Assembly: GCA_009693055.1 (NCBI GenBank)
Contig: SHYA01000007.1
Span: 39,178-103,177 of the forward strand
Source of the DNA: Dehalococcoidia bacterium
GTDB lineage: Bacteria; Chloroflexota; Dehalococcoidia; Lucifugimonadales; SHYT01
Length of the DNA stretch: 64,000 nucleotides
Reading direction: 5' to 3'
Under the pieces are notes generated by a model. The model was not told the origin of the DNA and made no database searches. It was given only the letters and a program-made list of their open reading frames with translations. Within the stretch, counting starts at the first letter, position 1, and each line of letters opens with the position of its first letter. The position numbers were made by a program, and so were the translations under genes. Shown here piece after piece: positions 1 to 9,345 of this stretch.

Positions 1-1065
1 CGGCACCAGGCGCCGGTAGGAGTTGGTGGTCGGGGCGGCGAACCCCAGCAGCGCGGGGGCGTGCTTGAGCAGCCCTCCGATGTAGTTGAGGCCGAACTGG
101 GAGATGCCCGCCCAGCCCTTGGGGTCGGAGAAGAGGTTCTTCCCACCCCTCCACACGCTCTGGTGCGTGTGCATACCCGTGCCGTTGTCGCCAAAGAGAG
201 GCTTGGGCATGAACGTCGCCACCTTGCCGTGCGCGCGGGCCACGTTCTTGAGAATGTACTTGTAGGACATCACCTGGTCGGCCATCTTGGTCAGCGAATC
301 GTAGCGCATGTCAATCTCGCCCTGCCCGGCCGTGGCGACCTCGTGGTGGTGCTTTTCGATCACCATCCCCCAGGCTTGCATCCGCCGCACAGCCTCGGTC
401 CGGATGTCTTGCTGAGTGTCCGTTGGCGGCACCGGGTAGTAGCCTTCCTTGTTACGGATCTTGTAGGCGAGGTTAAGCTGCCCATCCAACTGGACCTCGT
501 TGCCCGAGGTCCAGTTGCCCTCGTCGGAGTCAATGTAGTAGTAGCCGCTGTTCTGGTTCTGAGCCATGCGGACGGTGTCAAAGATGAAGAACTCCAGCTC
601 AGGGCCCCAATAGCTCACGTCGCCAAGGCCCGACTTCGCGAGGAACTGCTCGGCTTTCTTGGCGATGTAGCGCGGGTCGCGGTTATACGGGCCGGGCTTG
701 TCGATCCCCTTGGCATGGGGGTCCAGCACATCGCCGATCATGCTGAGCGTGGGGGCCTCACAGAACGGGTCCATCTTCGCCGTTGTGGCGTCGGGGACCA
801 GCAGCATGTCGCTCTCGTGGATCTGCTGGAACCCCCTGATGGACGAGCCGTCAAAGCCCGAGCCAAGCCGGAACAGCTTCTCGTCCATCTCGCCGATGGG
901 GATGGTGAAATGTTGCCAGGTGCCGATCAGGTCCACGAACTTGAGGTCGACCATCTCAACCCCGTTGGCTGTGGCAAACCTGATAACCTCCTGAGGGGTT
1001 TTGGGCGTGGCTGTACTCGCCGCGCCACGCGCCGGAGCCCGCCGGCGTGATATGCCTTTGGCCAT
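1..1065 (-). CDS. glnA: Glutamine synthetase type I (3' end cut by window edge)
   Basis: ATP-dependent ligation of ammonium to glutamate in the cytoplasm. 355 codons are present and the C-terminal part lies beyond base 1. Family hallmarks are visible: the N-terminal beta-grasp (VEMVDLKFVDLIGTWQHF), the GSGFDGSSIRGF stretch, the ELEFF metal-site segment, HHHEVATAGQGEID, and the DNGTGMHTHQS segment that carries the active-site His. The start ATG at 1065 follows an AGGAGGG ribosome site by four bases. It is the last visible gene of amt1-glnK-microprotein-glnA, 60 bp after the microprotein and without a promoter of its own that I can see, so it is probably driven from the operator array before amt1. 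The adenylylation region lies outside the window. Confidence 0.96.
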   Translation of the reverse strand, partial: MAKGISRRRAPARGAASTATPKTPQEVIRFATANGVEMVDLKFVDLIGTWQHFTIPIGEMDEKLFRLGSGFDGSSIRGFQQIHESDMLLVPDATTAKMDPFCEAPTLSMIGDVLDPHAKGIDKPGPYNRDPRYIAKKAEQFLAKSGLGDVSYWGPELEFFIFDTVRMAQNQNSGYYYIDSDEGNWTSGNEVQLDGQLNLAYKIRNKEGYYPVPPTDTQQDIRTEAVRRMQAWGMVIEKHHHEVATAGQGEIDMRYDSLTKMADQVMSYKYILKNVARAHGKVATFMPKPLFGDNGTGMHTHQSVWRGGKNLFSDPKGWAGISQFGLNYIGGLLKHAPALLGFAAPTTNSYRRLVP

Positions 1066-1125
1066 GATCCCTCCTGTTTGTTCGTTCCGAGCCTGTTGTC
1101 CGCCCTGGCGTTGACCCTCCACCGT

Positions 1126-1218
1126 TTATCCGGCATTCTTGCGCCGCGTCGGCAGGAATATCCAAAGCCCAGCCATAACGCCCAACGCAATAAGAGATAC
1201 CCAACCCTCCCAGTCCAT
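1126..1218 (-). CDS. 30-aa single-span membrane microprotein in the glnK-glnA gap
   Basis: Begins MDWEGWVSLIALG and ends LPTRRKNAG. Residues about 6-22 form one hydrophobic span, followed by a basic tail, which predicts a small inner-membrane protein with its C-terminus in the cytoplasm. The ATG at 1218 follows a GGAGAGGA ribosome site and the frame closes with TAA at 1126. It sits between glnK (42 bp) and glnA (60 bp) in an apparent amt1 operon. It shares a W-x-x-L-P-[ST]-R junction motif with the 40-aa protein at 3235-3357, which supports both as real genes. I do not recognise a named family. A regulatory or scaffold role for an Amt channel is only an inference from position. Confidence 0.7.
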   Translation of the reverse strand: MDWEGWVSLIALGVMAGLWIFLPTRRKNAG

Positions 1219-1260
1219 GAGCCGCTCCTCTCCTTACCGCGGGACCCGCAGCAAGTTGAC

Positions 1261-2890
<1,630 letters not shown>

Positions 2891-2978
2891 CCTGTCACCT
2901 CCTTTTGCTGAGCCGAGTGGAAACGGGAGTGCGCCGCTGGTAGCGTTAAGGCCCCGTTACAGAGCCTAGAAGCAACAT

Positions 2979-3016
2979 GTTACGGAAATGTTTCGCGTGT
3001 ATTACGGATTTGTAAC
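2979..3016 (-). promoter_or_regulatory. GlnR-box-like operator array A1 (before amt1)
   Basis: Four 5-bp half-sites at an exact 11-bp period on the plus strand: GTTAC 2979, GTTTC 2990, ATTAC 3001, GTAAC 3012. Read towards amt1 they are GTTAC, GTAAT, GAAAC, GTAAC, each separated by six bases. The known actinobacterial GlnR consensus is gTnAc-n6-GaAAc. The array lies 89-126 bp upstream of the amt1 start, and the predicted regulator is encoded at 5172-5843. Binding is inferred. Confidence 0.75.
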
Positions 3017-3176
3017 GTGCTACTGGCCGGGTGCCGTACTGCATGTTCGCGCTTCCCGTCACGCGGCAGGATTACGTGCTCAGGTCCTGTTCGATGCTCA
3101 GGTCGAGTGTGCCTTGCGAGCGCGGCAGAACTACTGCTGTTCGAACTACTCCCTACGTCACGGGTGTGAAATCAAA

Positions 3177-3205
3177 CGAGGGCTGGGTGCACACACCCAA
3201 CCCTC
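3177..3205 (-). terminator. Hairpin terminator after the 40-aa microprotein gene
   Basis: Inverted repeat CGAGGGCTGGGTG / CACCCAACCCTCG around a three-base loop, with one C-A mismatch. On the minus strand it is followed by a T-rich stretch (TTTGATTT). It lies 29 bp beyond the stop of the microprotein and separates it from the amt1 promoter. Confidence 0.7.
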
Positions 3206-3234
3206 GCGATGCCATAGTCTCGAAGGGGTTGAGG

Positions 3235-3357
3235 TTAGGGCTCGTCGTCCACCGCAATCTGTGTCTGCTCGGCACGCTTGCGAAGCCTGGAAGGAAGGAC
3301 GACCCACATAGCGAAGAGCCCTACGAAGACGACGCCCGCCAAAACAGCAGCGGTCAT
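3235..3357 (-). CDS. 40-aa single-span membrane microprotein, own transcription unit
   Basis: Starts MTAAVLAGVVFVGLF, has one membrane span at residues 3-21, then LPSRLRKR and an acidic C-terminus ending VDDEP. The ATG at 3357 follows a GGAGGT site by four bases; an ATG four codons upstream overlaps that site and is less likely. The gene is flanked by hairpin terminators at 3177-3205 and 3479-3520 and has its own four-half-site operator array at 3403-3440. It therefore looks like a separately regulated gene in the nitrogen cluster. It shares the W-x-x-L-P-[ST]-R motif with the 30-aa protein at 1126-1218. I recognise no named family. Confidence 0.75.
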   Translation of the reverse strand: MTAAVLAGVVFVGLFAMWVVLPSRLRKRAEQTQIAVDDEP

Positions 3358-3402
3358 GACAACCTCCATCCCCTGTATTTGCAAGAAGCATAGCCGCCGG
3401 GT

Positions 3403-3440
3403 ATTACAAGCCTGTTTCTGAGATGTAACGATTCTGTTAC
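3403..3440 (-). promoter_or_regulatory. GlnR-box-like operator array A2 (before the microprotein)
   Basis: Plus-strand half-sites ATTAC 3403, GTTTC 3414, GTAAC 3425 and GTTAC 3436, each 11 bp apart, occupying 38 bp like arrays A1 and A3. The array lies 46-83 bp upstream of the ATG at 3357. Confidence 0.75.
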
Positions 3441-3478
3441 AGACAGGCCCGCGTCCGGCCGTCACAAACCCAGCTGCC

Positions 3479-3520
3479 AAACAGCGGGGCCCCCGACTGT
3501 ACGTCGGGGCCCCGCTGTTT
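3479..3520 (-). terminator. Strong hairpin terminator after amt2
   Basis: Stem AAACAGCGGGGCCCCGAC pairs with GTCGGGGGCCCCGCTGTTT (one bulged base) around a short loop. It lies 21 bp past the amt2 stop on the minus strand. The 3' side of the stem ends in TTT. Confidence 0.75.
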
Positions 3521-3541
3521 GCTTGTTCCAGCCTATAAGGA

Positions 3542-4969
3542 CTAGGAGCCCTTTCCAGACCCGCCTGCGGACGCGGCAATCGGCCCAGAGGTCTCCGGAT
3601 ACGCCTCAATGCCGTGCTCCGAGACGTCCAGGCCCTGCAGCTCCTCTTCACGGGAGGCACGCAGCCCGATGGTCCGCTTGAGGATGGAGAACAGAACGAA
3701 GCCGGTGCCTAGGCCCCAGGCAGTCACGACCGCCATGTTGACGAGCTGGGCGCCGAGTTGGCCTGCGTCGCCCTCAATGAGGCCGGAGACACCAAGGTAG
3801 CTCCCGTCGGCGAAGATACCCACCGCCAGAAGGCCCCATAGACCCGCGCCGGCGTGGACGCCAAAGGCGCCGACCACGTCGTCAATCTTGAGTTTGTTCT
3901 CAACGAACCACGCGGCCCCTTGCTGAACGAAGGGGGCGATAGCACCGATGAGCACGGCAGCCCACGGCTCCACAAACGCGCAGCCCGCGGTGATGGCCAC
4001 CAACCCGGCGAGCGAGCCGTTGCACGCCGCGCCGATGTCCGCCTTCCCGGTGCGCGCCAGGTTCAGGTACAGCGCGACGATTGCGCCTGTTGCTCCGGCG
4101 AGGAAGGTGTTGACCGCGATGACGGAGATGCGTAGGTCAGCACCGGAGAGCGTGCTGCCCGGGTTGAAGCCGAACCAGCCGAAGAAGAGGATGAAGGTGC
4201 CGAGGACCATAAAGGCGGCGTTGTGCCCCTTGAAGACGTTGGGCTTGCCGTCCGGGCGGAACTTGCCGATGCGCGGACCGACCAGCCAGGCGCCCATGAG
4301 GCCCACCGTACCGCCAATGACGTGGACGACGCCGGAGCCGGCAAAGTCTCTGGCGCCCGAGCCCAGGTCCAGGGTGGCGAGCCAGCCACCCCCCCAGATC
4401 CAGTGCCCGTAGATGGGATAGATGAGCGCGCCGATGATGAAGCAGTAGGCCAGGTAGGCCGTGATCTTCATCCGCTCGGCCACCATGCCCGCCACGATGG
4501 TCGCCGCTGTGGCAGCAAACACCATCTGGAAGAACCAGTAGGCGATAGTGGTGACGTCGTAGGCGTCGCCGGAGAGGAAGAACCCGGAGCCGCCGATGAA
4601 GGTGTTGCCGGTGTCCAGCCCACCGGCGGCCGCGGAGCCGATGACTGCTCCAGAACCGCCGAACATGAACGCGAAGCCGAATGCCCAGAAGGAGATGCCC
4701 GTCATGCAGAAGTCCATAAAGGACTTGGTAAGGTAGTTGACCGTGTTCTTGACGCGCAGCAGTCCTGCGCCCAGCATGGCGAACCCCGCCTGCATGAAGA
4801 AGACCAGAAAACCGGTCATGAGCGTCCAGGTAAAGTTGAGCCCCGCGTTGGGGTCAGCCGCCGAGGCGGCAGCACCTATGGGATCGTCAGCTTTGGCCAC
4901 GGCGAGCGTGCCCAGGGCTGCGACCACAGCGATAAGGGATGGCGCCACGTAAAGCCACCAGTGTCTCAC
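3542..4969 (-). CDS. amt: Ammonium transporter (Amt family), second copy with N-terminal signal/extra span
   Basis: 475-aa Amt protein that diverges from the first copy. A hydrophobic N-terminus (WLYVAPSLIAVVAALG, then AVAKA) looks like a signal peptide or extra helix. Pore residues are kept: Asp208 in ARDFAGSGVVHV, and His216 and His372 (FGVHAGAG). The C-terminal tail (GLDVSEHGIEAYPE) is the conserved cytosolic end, with a Gly/Ser-rich extension. It starts at GTG 4969 after a GGAGGG site. It is monocistronic: a terminator follows at 3479-3520, and array A3 lies upstream at 5051-5088. Confidence 0.95.
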   Translation of the reverse strand: MRHWWLYVAPSLIAVVAALGTLAVAKADDPIGAAASAADPNAGLNFTWTLMTGFLVFFMQAGFAMLGAGLLRVKNTVNYLTKSFMDFCMTGISFWAFGFAFMFGGSGAVIGSAAAGGLDTGNTFIGGSGFFLSGDAYDVTTIAYWFFQMVFAATAATIVAGMVAERMKITAYLAYCFIIGALIYPIYGHWIWGGGWLATLDLGSGARDFAGSGVVHVIGGTVGLMGAWLVGPRIGKFRPDGKPNVFKGHNAAFMVLGTFILFFGWFGFNPGSTLSGADLRISVIAVNTFLAGATGAIVALYLNLARTGKADIGAACNGSLAGLVAITAGCAFVEPWAAVLIGAIAPFVQQGAAWFVENKLKIDDVVGAFGVHAGAGLWGLLAVGIFADGSYLGVSGLIEGDAGQLGAQLVNMAVVTAWGLGTGFVLFSILKRTIGLRASREEELQGLDVSEHGIEAYPETSGPIAASAGGSGKGS

Positions 4970-5050
4970 CTAGCCCTCCATACCGGACAGACTTGCCCCG
5001 CGCGAAGCGGAGCAGACCAAGAGCACATAGGTGCAGTGTCCCGCAAAGGT

Positions 5051-5088
5051 GTTTCGGGGGGATTTCGGAGGTGTTACAGGATTGTTAC
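5051..5088 (-). promoter_or_regulatory. GlnR-box-like operator array A3 (before amt2)
   Basis: Plus-strand half-sites GTTTC 5051, ATTTC 5062, GTTAC 5073 and GTTAC 5084 at an exact 11-bp period. On the gene strand they read GTAAC, GTAAC, GAAAT, GAAAC. The array lies 82-119 bp upstream of the GTG start of amt2 and about 83 bp downstream of the stop of the likely cognate regulator. Confidence 0.75.
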
Positions 5089-5171
5089 ACGCCCGCTCTG
5101 CCGCCGCGGAGGCCTCACAACACGGTGGATGAGGCTGAGCGCCTCAACGGAAGGTAGCCGTTGGAGCGGCG

Positions 5172-5843
5172 TTACGTGGGTGCCGCCTTGAAGCGGTAGC
5201 CAACGTTCCAAATAGTCTCTATGAAGGAGTGTTCCAGGTCTTCCACCTTGCTCCGCAGCCGGCGGATGTGGACGTCCACCGTCCGCGTGCCGCCAAAGTA
5301 GTCGTACCCCCAGACCTTGGAGAGGAGCTCCTCCCTTGTGAACACCCGGCCGGGGTTGGAAGCCAGCAGACGGAGCAACTCGTACTCCTTGTAGGTGAGC
5401 AGCTTGCGGACGCACGCCACGCGGACCTCGTACTGCTTCGTATCAATCACCAGGACACCCACCTGAATGAGGTGCCGTTCGTCCTCGCCGTCCGCTGGGT
5501 GGAGGAGCCTTTGCACCCTTGCCACAAACTCCAGGGAACGCGGCCGTTCCAGGACAAAGTCGTGCAGCCGACGAAGGAGGCCGCTGTTCCCCACGTCGTC
5601 GTTGCTCAGAATGCCGAGGACGGGGGCCTGCCACACCTTGGCCTGCTCCAGCGCCGCCGTGACCTGTCCCGCGCTGAGGGAGGTCGCGTCCACGATGAGG
5701 AGCCCCGGCGCCTCTTCAACGGGGATGCCGGCGAGCTGGGCGACCTCGGTGCACAGGGTTGCCTGAACACCTGCCTCTTGCAGCCAGGAGAGCACAGGAG
5801 ACTGTTTGTTCTCGGCAGGGGCCACAAGGAGGACGGTTGGCAT
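5172..5843 (-). CDS. Atypical OmpR-family response regulator, GlnR-like
   Basis: 223 aa. Residues 1-115 form a degenerate receiver domain: the first strand reads VLLVAPAENK and lacks the usual acidic pair, although Asp52 (LLIVDAT) is kept. Residues about 125-220 form a winged-helix DNA-binding domain (LTYKEYELLRLL, GGTRTVDVHIRRLRSKVE, IETIWNVGYRF). Actinobacterial GlnR is likewise an orphan OmpR-type regulator with an atypical receiver. The next genes are amt2, microproteins, amt1, glnK and glnA, and no histidine kinase lies nearby. The predicted role is transcriptional control of nitrogen assimilation through the three arrays at 2979, 3403 and 5051. The ATG at 5843 is the first in frame. Confidence 0.85.
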   Translation of the reverse strand: MPTVLLVAPAENKQSPVLSWLQEAGVQATLCTEVAQLAGIPVEEAPGLLIVDATSLSAGQVTAALEQAKVWQAPVLGILSNDDVGNSGLLRRLHDFVLERPRSLEFVARVQRLLHPADGEDERHLIQVGVLVIDTKQYEVRVACVRKLLTYKEYELLRLLASNPGRVFTREELLSKVWGYDYFGGTRTVDVHIRRLRSKVEDLEHSFIETIWNVGYRFKAAPT

Positions 5844-6190
5844 AGAGTCCCTGTTTCAGGATGGTCGTCACCACAGTATAGCAACTGCGCCCGTTTAGTG
5901 CACCGTGACCAGAGAGCCAGGGTTGGACAGAGAGTGAACCGGGTCGCACCGAGGAGCCTGCAAGCCCCCCCCCACCGGGGGATTCCCCCTGCTGTCATTC
6001 TGGGCACAGCGAAGAGTCTGTAACCCAGAAGGCGGATACTTCGCGGAGTTTATCCCTTCGTTTCACTCAGGGCAGGCTCTGAGTCAACGCGAAGGGCACG
6101 AAACCGGCTGGTACAATGAGCCACGGACTGGGTACCCTGCTCTGAAATGCTCCAAAGTGTCACTGACTCCTTGGGACGGTCTTGAGTACG
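5844..6190. other. Intergenic region with a dispersed repeat copy
   Basis: A 347-bp gap between the divergent regulator and recF. It holds a C-rich tract near 5969-5983 and one copy of a short dispersed repeat at 5992-6019, followed by related inverted sequence to about 6110. I see no credible gene. Confidence 0.6.
5992..6019 (+). repeat. Dispersed intergenic repeat, copy 1
   Basis: A 28-bp block beginning CTGTCATTCTGGG matches the reverse complement of 63834-63861 at 25 of 28 positions. A shorter relative lies at 14514-14538. All copies are intergenic. Confidence 0.65.
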
Positions 6191-7351
6191 ATGCGCCTGA
6201 CCCATCTGAGCCTCTACCACTTTCGCAGCTTTTCCGAGCTGGAGCTTGACCTCCCGCCCGGAATCGTGCTGCTGCGGGGCGACAACGGCGCTGGCAAGAG
6301 CAATCTGCTGGAAGCTTGCTACCTGCTGGCTATCACCAAGTCGCACCGGGCTGCAAGCGAACGCGAGCTCCTGAATTGGTCGTCTTCCACGGACGAGGCC
6401 CCATATCTCCGTGTCGGCGGCACAGCCATGAGCGGAGGCGGGGCGCAAGTGCGGGTCCAGGTAGACGTCCAGTGGCCTGAAGGGATGGGCGGCGTCAACG
6501 GCGCTCTGCCCAGCAAGCGTATCCGGGTGAACGGCCTGCCGCGGCGCGCCTCAGACGCGCTCGGAACCGTGAGCGCCGTGCTCTTCACCGCGGACGACAT
6601 CAGCATCGTCCTGGGCGCGCCCGCCGGCCGCCGGCGCTTCCTTGACATCCTGCTCTCTCAACTGGACAGTCGCTCCCTGCGGGCGCTCCAACAATACCAG
6701 CAGGTCCTCAGGCAGCGGAACCACCTACTGCGGTTGGTCCGTGAGGGGCGCGCACGGCAGGACCAGCTCGCCGTTTGGGACAGCCAGATGGCGCAGCACG
6801 GCGGCGTCATCATGGGGCAGCGCCGGAGGTTGGTGGATGGGCTCCACGAGCTGGCGGGAGGTTTCTACGCCGAGATGGCCGGCGGGCTTGAGACGCTCGA
6901 CATCTCCTACGTCCCCAGTGTGGAGCATACGGATGAAGACGAGGCCGGACTAACGGACCTGATGCTTCATCAGCTGGAGGGCTTCCGCAAACATGAGGTC
7001 GAGGCGGGCCAATCGCTGGTGGGGCCGCACCGGGATGAGGTGCGGTTGCTCGTGGCCGGCGTTCCGCTGGCGCCTTATGGGTCGCGGGGACAGGCGCGGA
7101 GCGCGGCCCTGGCCCTCCGGCTCGCCGAGGCGCGGCTCCTCGCCAAGGCGCGCGGCGAAGAGCCCATCCTGCTGCTGGACGACCTTTTCTCCGAGCTGGA
7201 CCCGCCCAGGCGGCGGCAGGTGCTTGAAGCGGCTGCCAGGGCGGAGCAGGCGCTGATTACGACCGCGGACGTCGCCGAAGTCCCCGAGCCGCATCGAGAG
7301 GGCGCCGCGCTCTTCCTCGTCACCCCCGGAGCCGTCTGGCGAGAGCAGTAA
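6191..7351 (+). CDS. recF: DNA replication and repair protein RecF
   Basis: 386-aa SMC-like ATPase that loads RecA at gaps. It has Walker A GDNGAGKS at residues 30-37, the typical start MRLTHLSLYHFRSF, the signature-region GPHRDE, and Walker B ILLLDDLFSELD followed by the D-loop. The ATG at 6191 was chosen over a TTG three codons upstream because family members start at this position. There is no dnaN or gyrB beside it, so it is outside the usual dnaA-dnaN-recF context. Confidence 0.95.
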   Translation: MRLTHLSLYHFRSFSELELDLPPGIVLLRGDNGAGKSNLLEACYLLAITKSHRAASERELLNWSSSTDEAPYLRVGGTAMSGGGAQVRVQVDVQWPEGMGGVNGALPSKRIRVNGLPRRASDALGTVSAVLFTADDISIVLGAPAGRRRFLDILLSQLDSRSLRALQQYQQVLRQRNHLLRLVREGRARQDQLAVWDSQMAQHGGVIMGQRRRLVDGLHELAGGFYAEMAGGLETLDISYVPSVEHTDEDEAGLTDLMLHQLEGFRKHEVEAGQSLVGPHRDEVRLLVAGVPLAPYGSRGQARSAALALRLAEARLLAKARGEEPILLLDDLFSELDPPRRRQVLEAAARAEQALITTADVAEVPEPHREGAALFLVTPGAVWREQ

Positions 7352-7482
7352 GGCGGCTCCGTCCGCCTTGAGACCCCGAGGGCGATGGGCGGGCTCCAGA
7401 GGCGTGGTTTTGACCCATCTGCGCGGCGGATGGTACGTTATACGCGCTACCGTTATACACGGCTACAAACGTGGAGCGTGCT

Positions 7483-8487
7483 ATGTCCGCTCAACTGGAC
7501 CAACTCGTCGAGAAGATGCGCCGCGGTGAGCGCAGGGCGCTGGGCCGCCTGCTGACCATCGTGGAGCAGGGCGGCGCGCAGGCGGTCCAGGCGCTGGAGG
7601 CCGTGCACCGATACACAGGCGGCGCGTACGTCATCGGCGTCACCGGACCGCCGGGGGCGGGCAAGAGCACCACGGTGGACCGCCTCATCGCGCTCTACCG
7701 GGCCGCGGGCAAAAGCGTTGGCGTGCTCGCCGTGGATCCCACCAGCCCGTTCACCGGCGGCGCGTTCCTGGGCGACCGGATTCGCATGCAACAGCACTTC
7801 CTTGACTCCGGCGTGTTCATCCGTAGCATGGCCACCCGCGGCGGCGTTGGCGGCCTTCCGCGCATGGTCAAGGCCTCCATTCGCGCGCTGGACGCCTCCG
7901 CCAAGGACATCATCATCGTGGAGACGGTGGGTGTCGGCCAGACCGAGGTAGAGGTTATGCAGGTGGTGGACACGGTCGTCGTGGTCCTGGTGCCGGAGGC
8001 GGGCGACGCCATTCAGACCATGAAGGCGGGGCTACTGGAGATCGCCGACATCTTCGTCGTGAACAAGGCGGACAGGCCGGGCGCGGGCCGCCTGGTGAGC
8101 GAGCTGGAAGCCATGCTGCACATGGCGGAGAAAGCGCCGTGGTGGCAACCCGCGGTCATGGAGGCCCAAGCACTCAACGACGTGGGCGTGGACCAGCTCT
8201 TCCGCGTCATCCAGGAGCACGAGCAGGCGCTCAAGGGCTCGTCCAACCTGACCAGGAAGCGCCGAGAGCGGCAGCGCCAGGAGTTCTTTACCACGCTTGA
8301 GGAGGAGGCAGGCGTCCTGCTCAAGCGGCTCACGGCCCGCGAAGGGGAGGTAGCGGCAGTCCTGACGAAGGTGGAACAGGGCGAAGAGGACCCGTACGTG
8401 GCCGCCGCCCGCGTGCTGAGCGACGGCGCGTTTCTCCGCGACTGGATGGCCGAGCGGGGACGGCGCCCCAACGCCGGCGATGGCTAG
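7483..8487 (+). CDS. meaB: MeaB/ArgK family G-protein (methylmalonyl-CoA mutase chaperone)
   Basis: 334-aa SIMIBI-class GTPase with P-loop GPPGAGKS at residues 55-62, DPTSPFTGGAFLGDRIRM, ETVGVGQTEVEV and the NKAD base-recognition motif. The family protects and reloads B12-dependent acyl-CoA mutases. No mutase lies in the window, so the partner is encoded elsewhere. The ATG at 7483 follows GGAG by six bases; a GTG four codons earlier overlaps that site. The stop overlaps the start of the next gene. Confidence 0.93.
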   Translation: MSAQLDQLVEKMRRGERRALGRLLTIVEQGGAQAVQALEAVHRYTGGAYVIGVTGPPGAGKSTTVDRLIALYRAAGKSVGVLAVDPTSPFTGGAFLGDRIRMQQHFLDSGVFIRSMATRGGVGGLPRMVKASIRALDASAKDIIIVETVGVGQTEVEVMQVVDTVVVVLVPEAGDAIQTMKAGLLEIADIFVVNKADRPGAGRLVSELEAMLHMAEKAPWWQPAVMEAQALNDVGVDQLFRVIQEHEQALKGSSNLTRKRRERQRQEFFTTLEEEAGVLLKRLTAREGEVAAVLTKVEQGEEDPYVAAARVLSDGAFLRDWMAERGRRPNAGDG

Positions 8488-9210
8488 CCGCCGGCGTGCC
8501 GTGCGTCACACTCCGCGCTCGCCACGACACCCGGTCCCAGACCAGATTGGTTTGACCCAGCCACCAAACGCCCCTGGACCTACGCTCTGCTGGACACGCG
8601 TGGCCACATCCTGGAGGCCGGCGAGGTCCGGGATGCGGACGGCGCGCTCACGGTTGCCTTGGCGCTCAAGCCGGACGTCGAGGCCCTTGACGCCCCGCTG
8701 GGGTTCCCGTTTGGGCAGTGCTGCTTGGAGGAGTCGTGCGCGTGCCGGCCCGCCTCCCCTGGCACCGGCCGCGCCTGCGAGCGGGCTCTTCGACTGGAGG
8801 GCATCGGCTGCTACTGGACAACCAAGCGCAGCATCATCAAGCCGATGGTGTACGCCGCAACCCGCCTACGGGAGACACTGAAGGCGCGCGGCGTCACGGT
8901 GCTGGAGGTGTATCCCTACGCCACGCGCGTTCGCCTTTTTGGTTTCCCGCCTCGCGGCGCGCCGAAGAAGAGCACGCCTGAGGGCAGGGCGACCTTGGCC
9001 GCGCTGATGAGGGAGCGGCTCTCTCCCGCTGGGGCCGGCGCCCTCAGTTCCAACTCCACCCACGATGCGCTTGACGCGGTGCTGGCGAGCTACACCGGGG
9101 TCCTGCACTTGCAGGGCCACACCGACCTGCTCGGCAACCCGCGGGAGGGACGGATTGTGGTGCCGGAACGTTCCCGCGCCCGCACTCGCGCCCGCAACAG
9201 GCAGACGTGA
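8480..9210 (+). CDS. DUF429 family protein (RNase H-fold predicted nuclease), frameshifted near 8549-8553
   Basis: The reading frame from ATG 8480, overlapping the meaB stop, gives an N-terminus that reaches DQIG. The family continuation FDPATKRPWTYALLD then lies one frame over and runs to the stop at 9210. One extra T in the GGTTTG run at 8549-8553 would join them as IGFDPATKRPW, with the expected first beta strand and its Asp. The rest is intact: EALDAPLGFPFG, LEVYPYATRVRLFG, and STHDALDAVLASYT near the end. The downstream frame alone has no ATG or GTG until a TTG at 8659, inside the domain. This is either a sequence error or a recent lesion. Confidence 0.7.
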
Positions 9211-9300
9211 CCGCTCGCGCCTCCCCGCCAAACGAGCCGCCCCTGTCGGGCTTTGCTTGACACGCTCTGGGGCCTATGCTAGCGTGCGTGCCAACGGAAA

Positions 9301-9327
9301 GCGCAGGCCGTCGTGGACGGCCTGCGC
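9301..9327 (+). promoter_or_regulatory. Perfect 12-bp hairpin just before the GT20 ribosome site
   Basis: GCGCAGGCCGTC (9301-9312), loop GTG, GACGGCCTGCGC (9316-9327). The hairpin ends about six bases before the AGGAAGG ribosome site of the next gene, so it may affect its translation. A possible -35 TTGACA at 9257-9262 with a weak -10 TAGCGT at 9280-9285 would place it near the 5' end of the transcript. Confidence 0.5.
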
Positions 9328-9345
9328 CCGCCAGGAAGGCTGGCT

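Noticed and set aside
61..1050. A 329-codon plus-strand frame antisense to glnA
   Set aside because: Shadow of glutamine synthetase codons; no motif.
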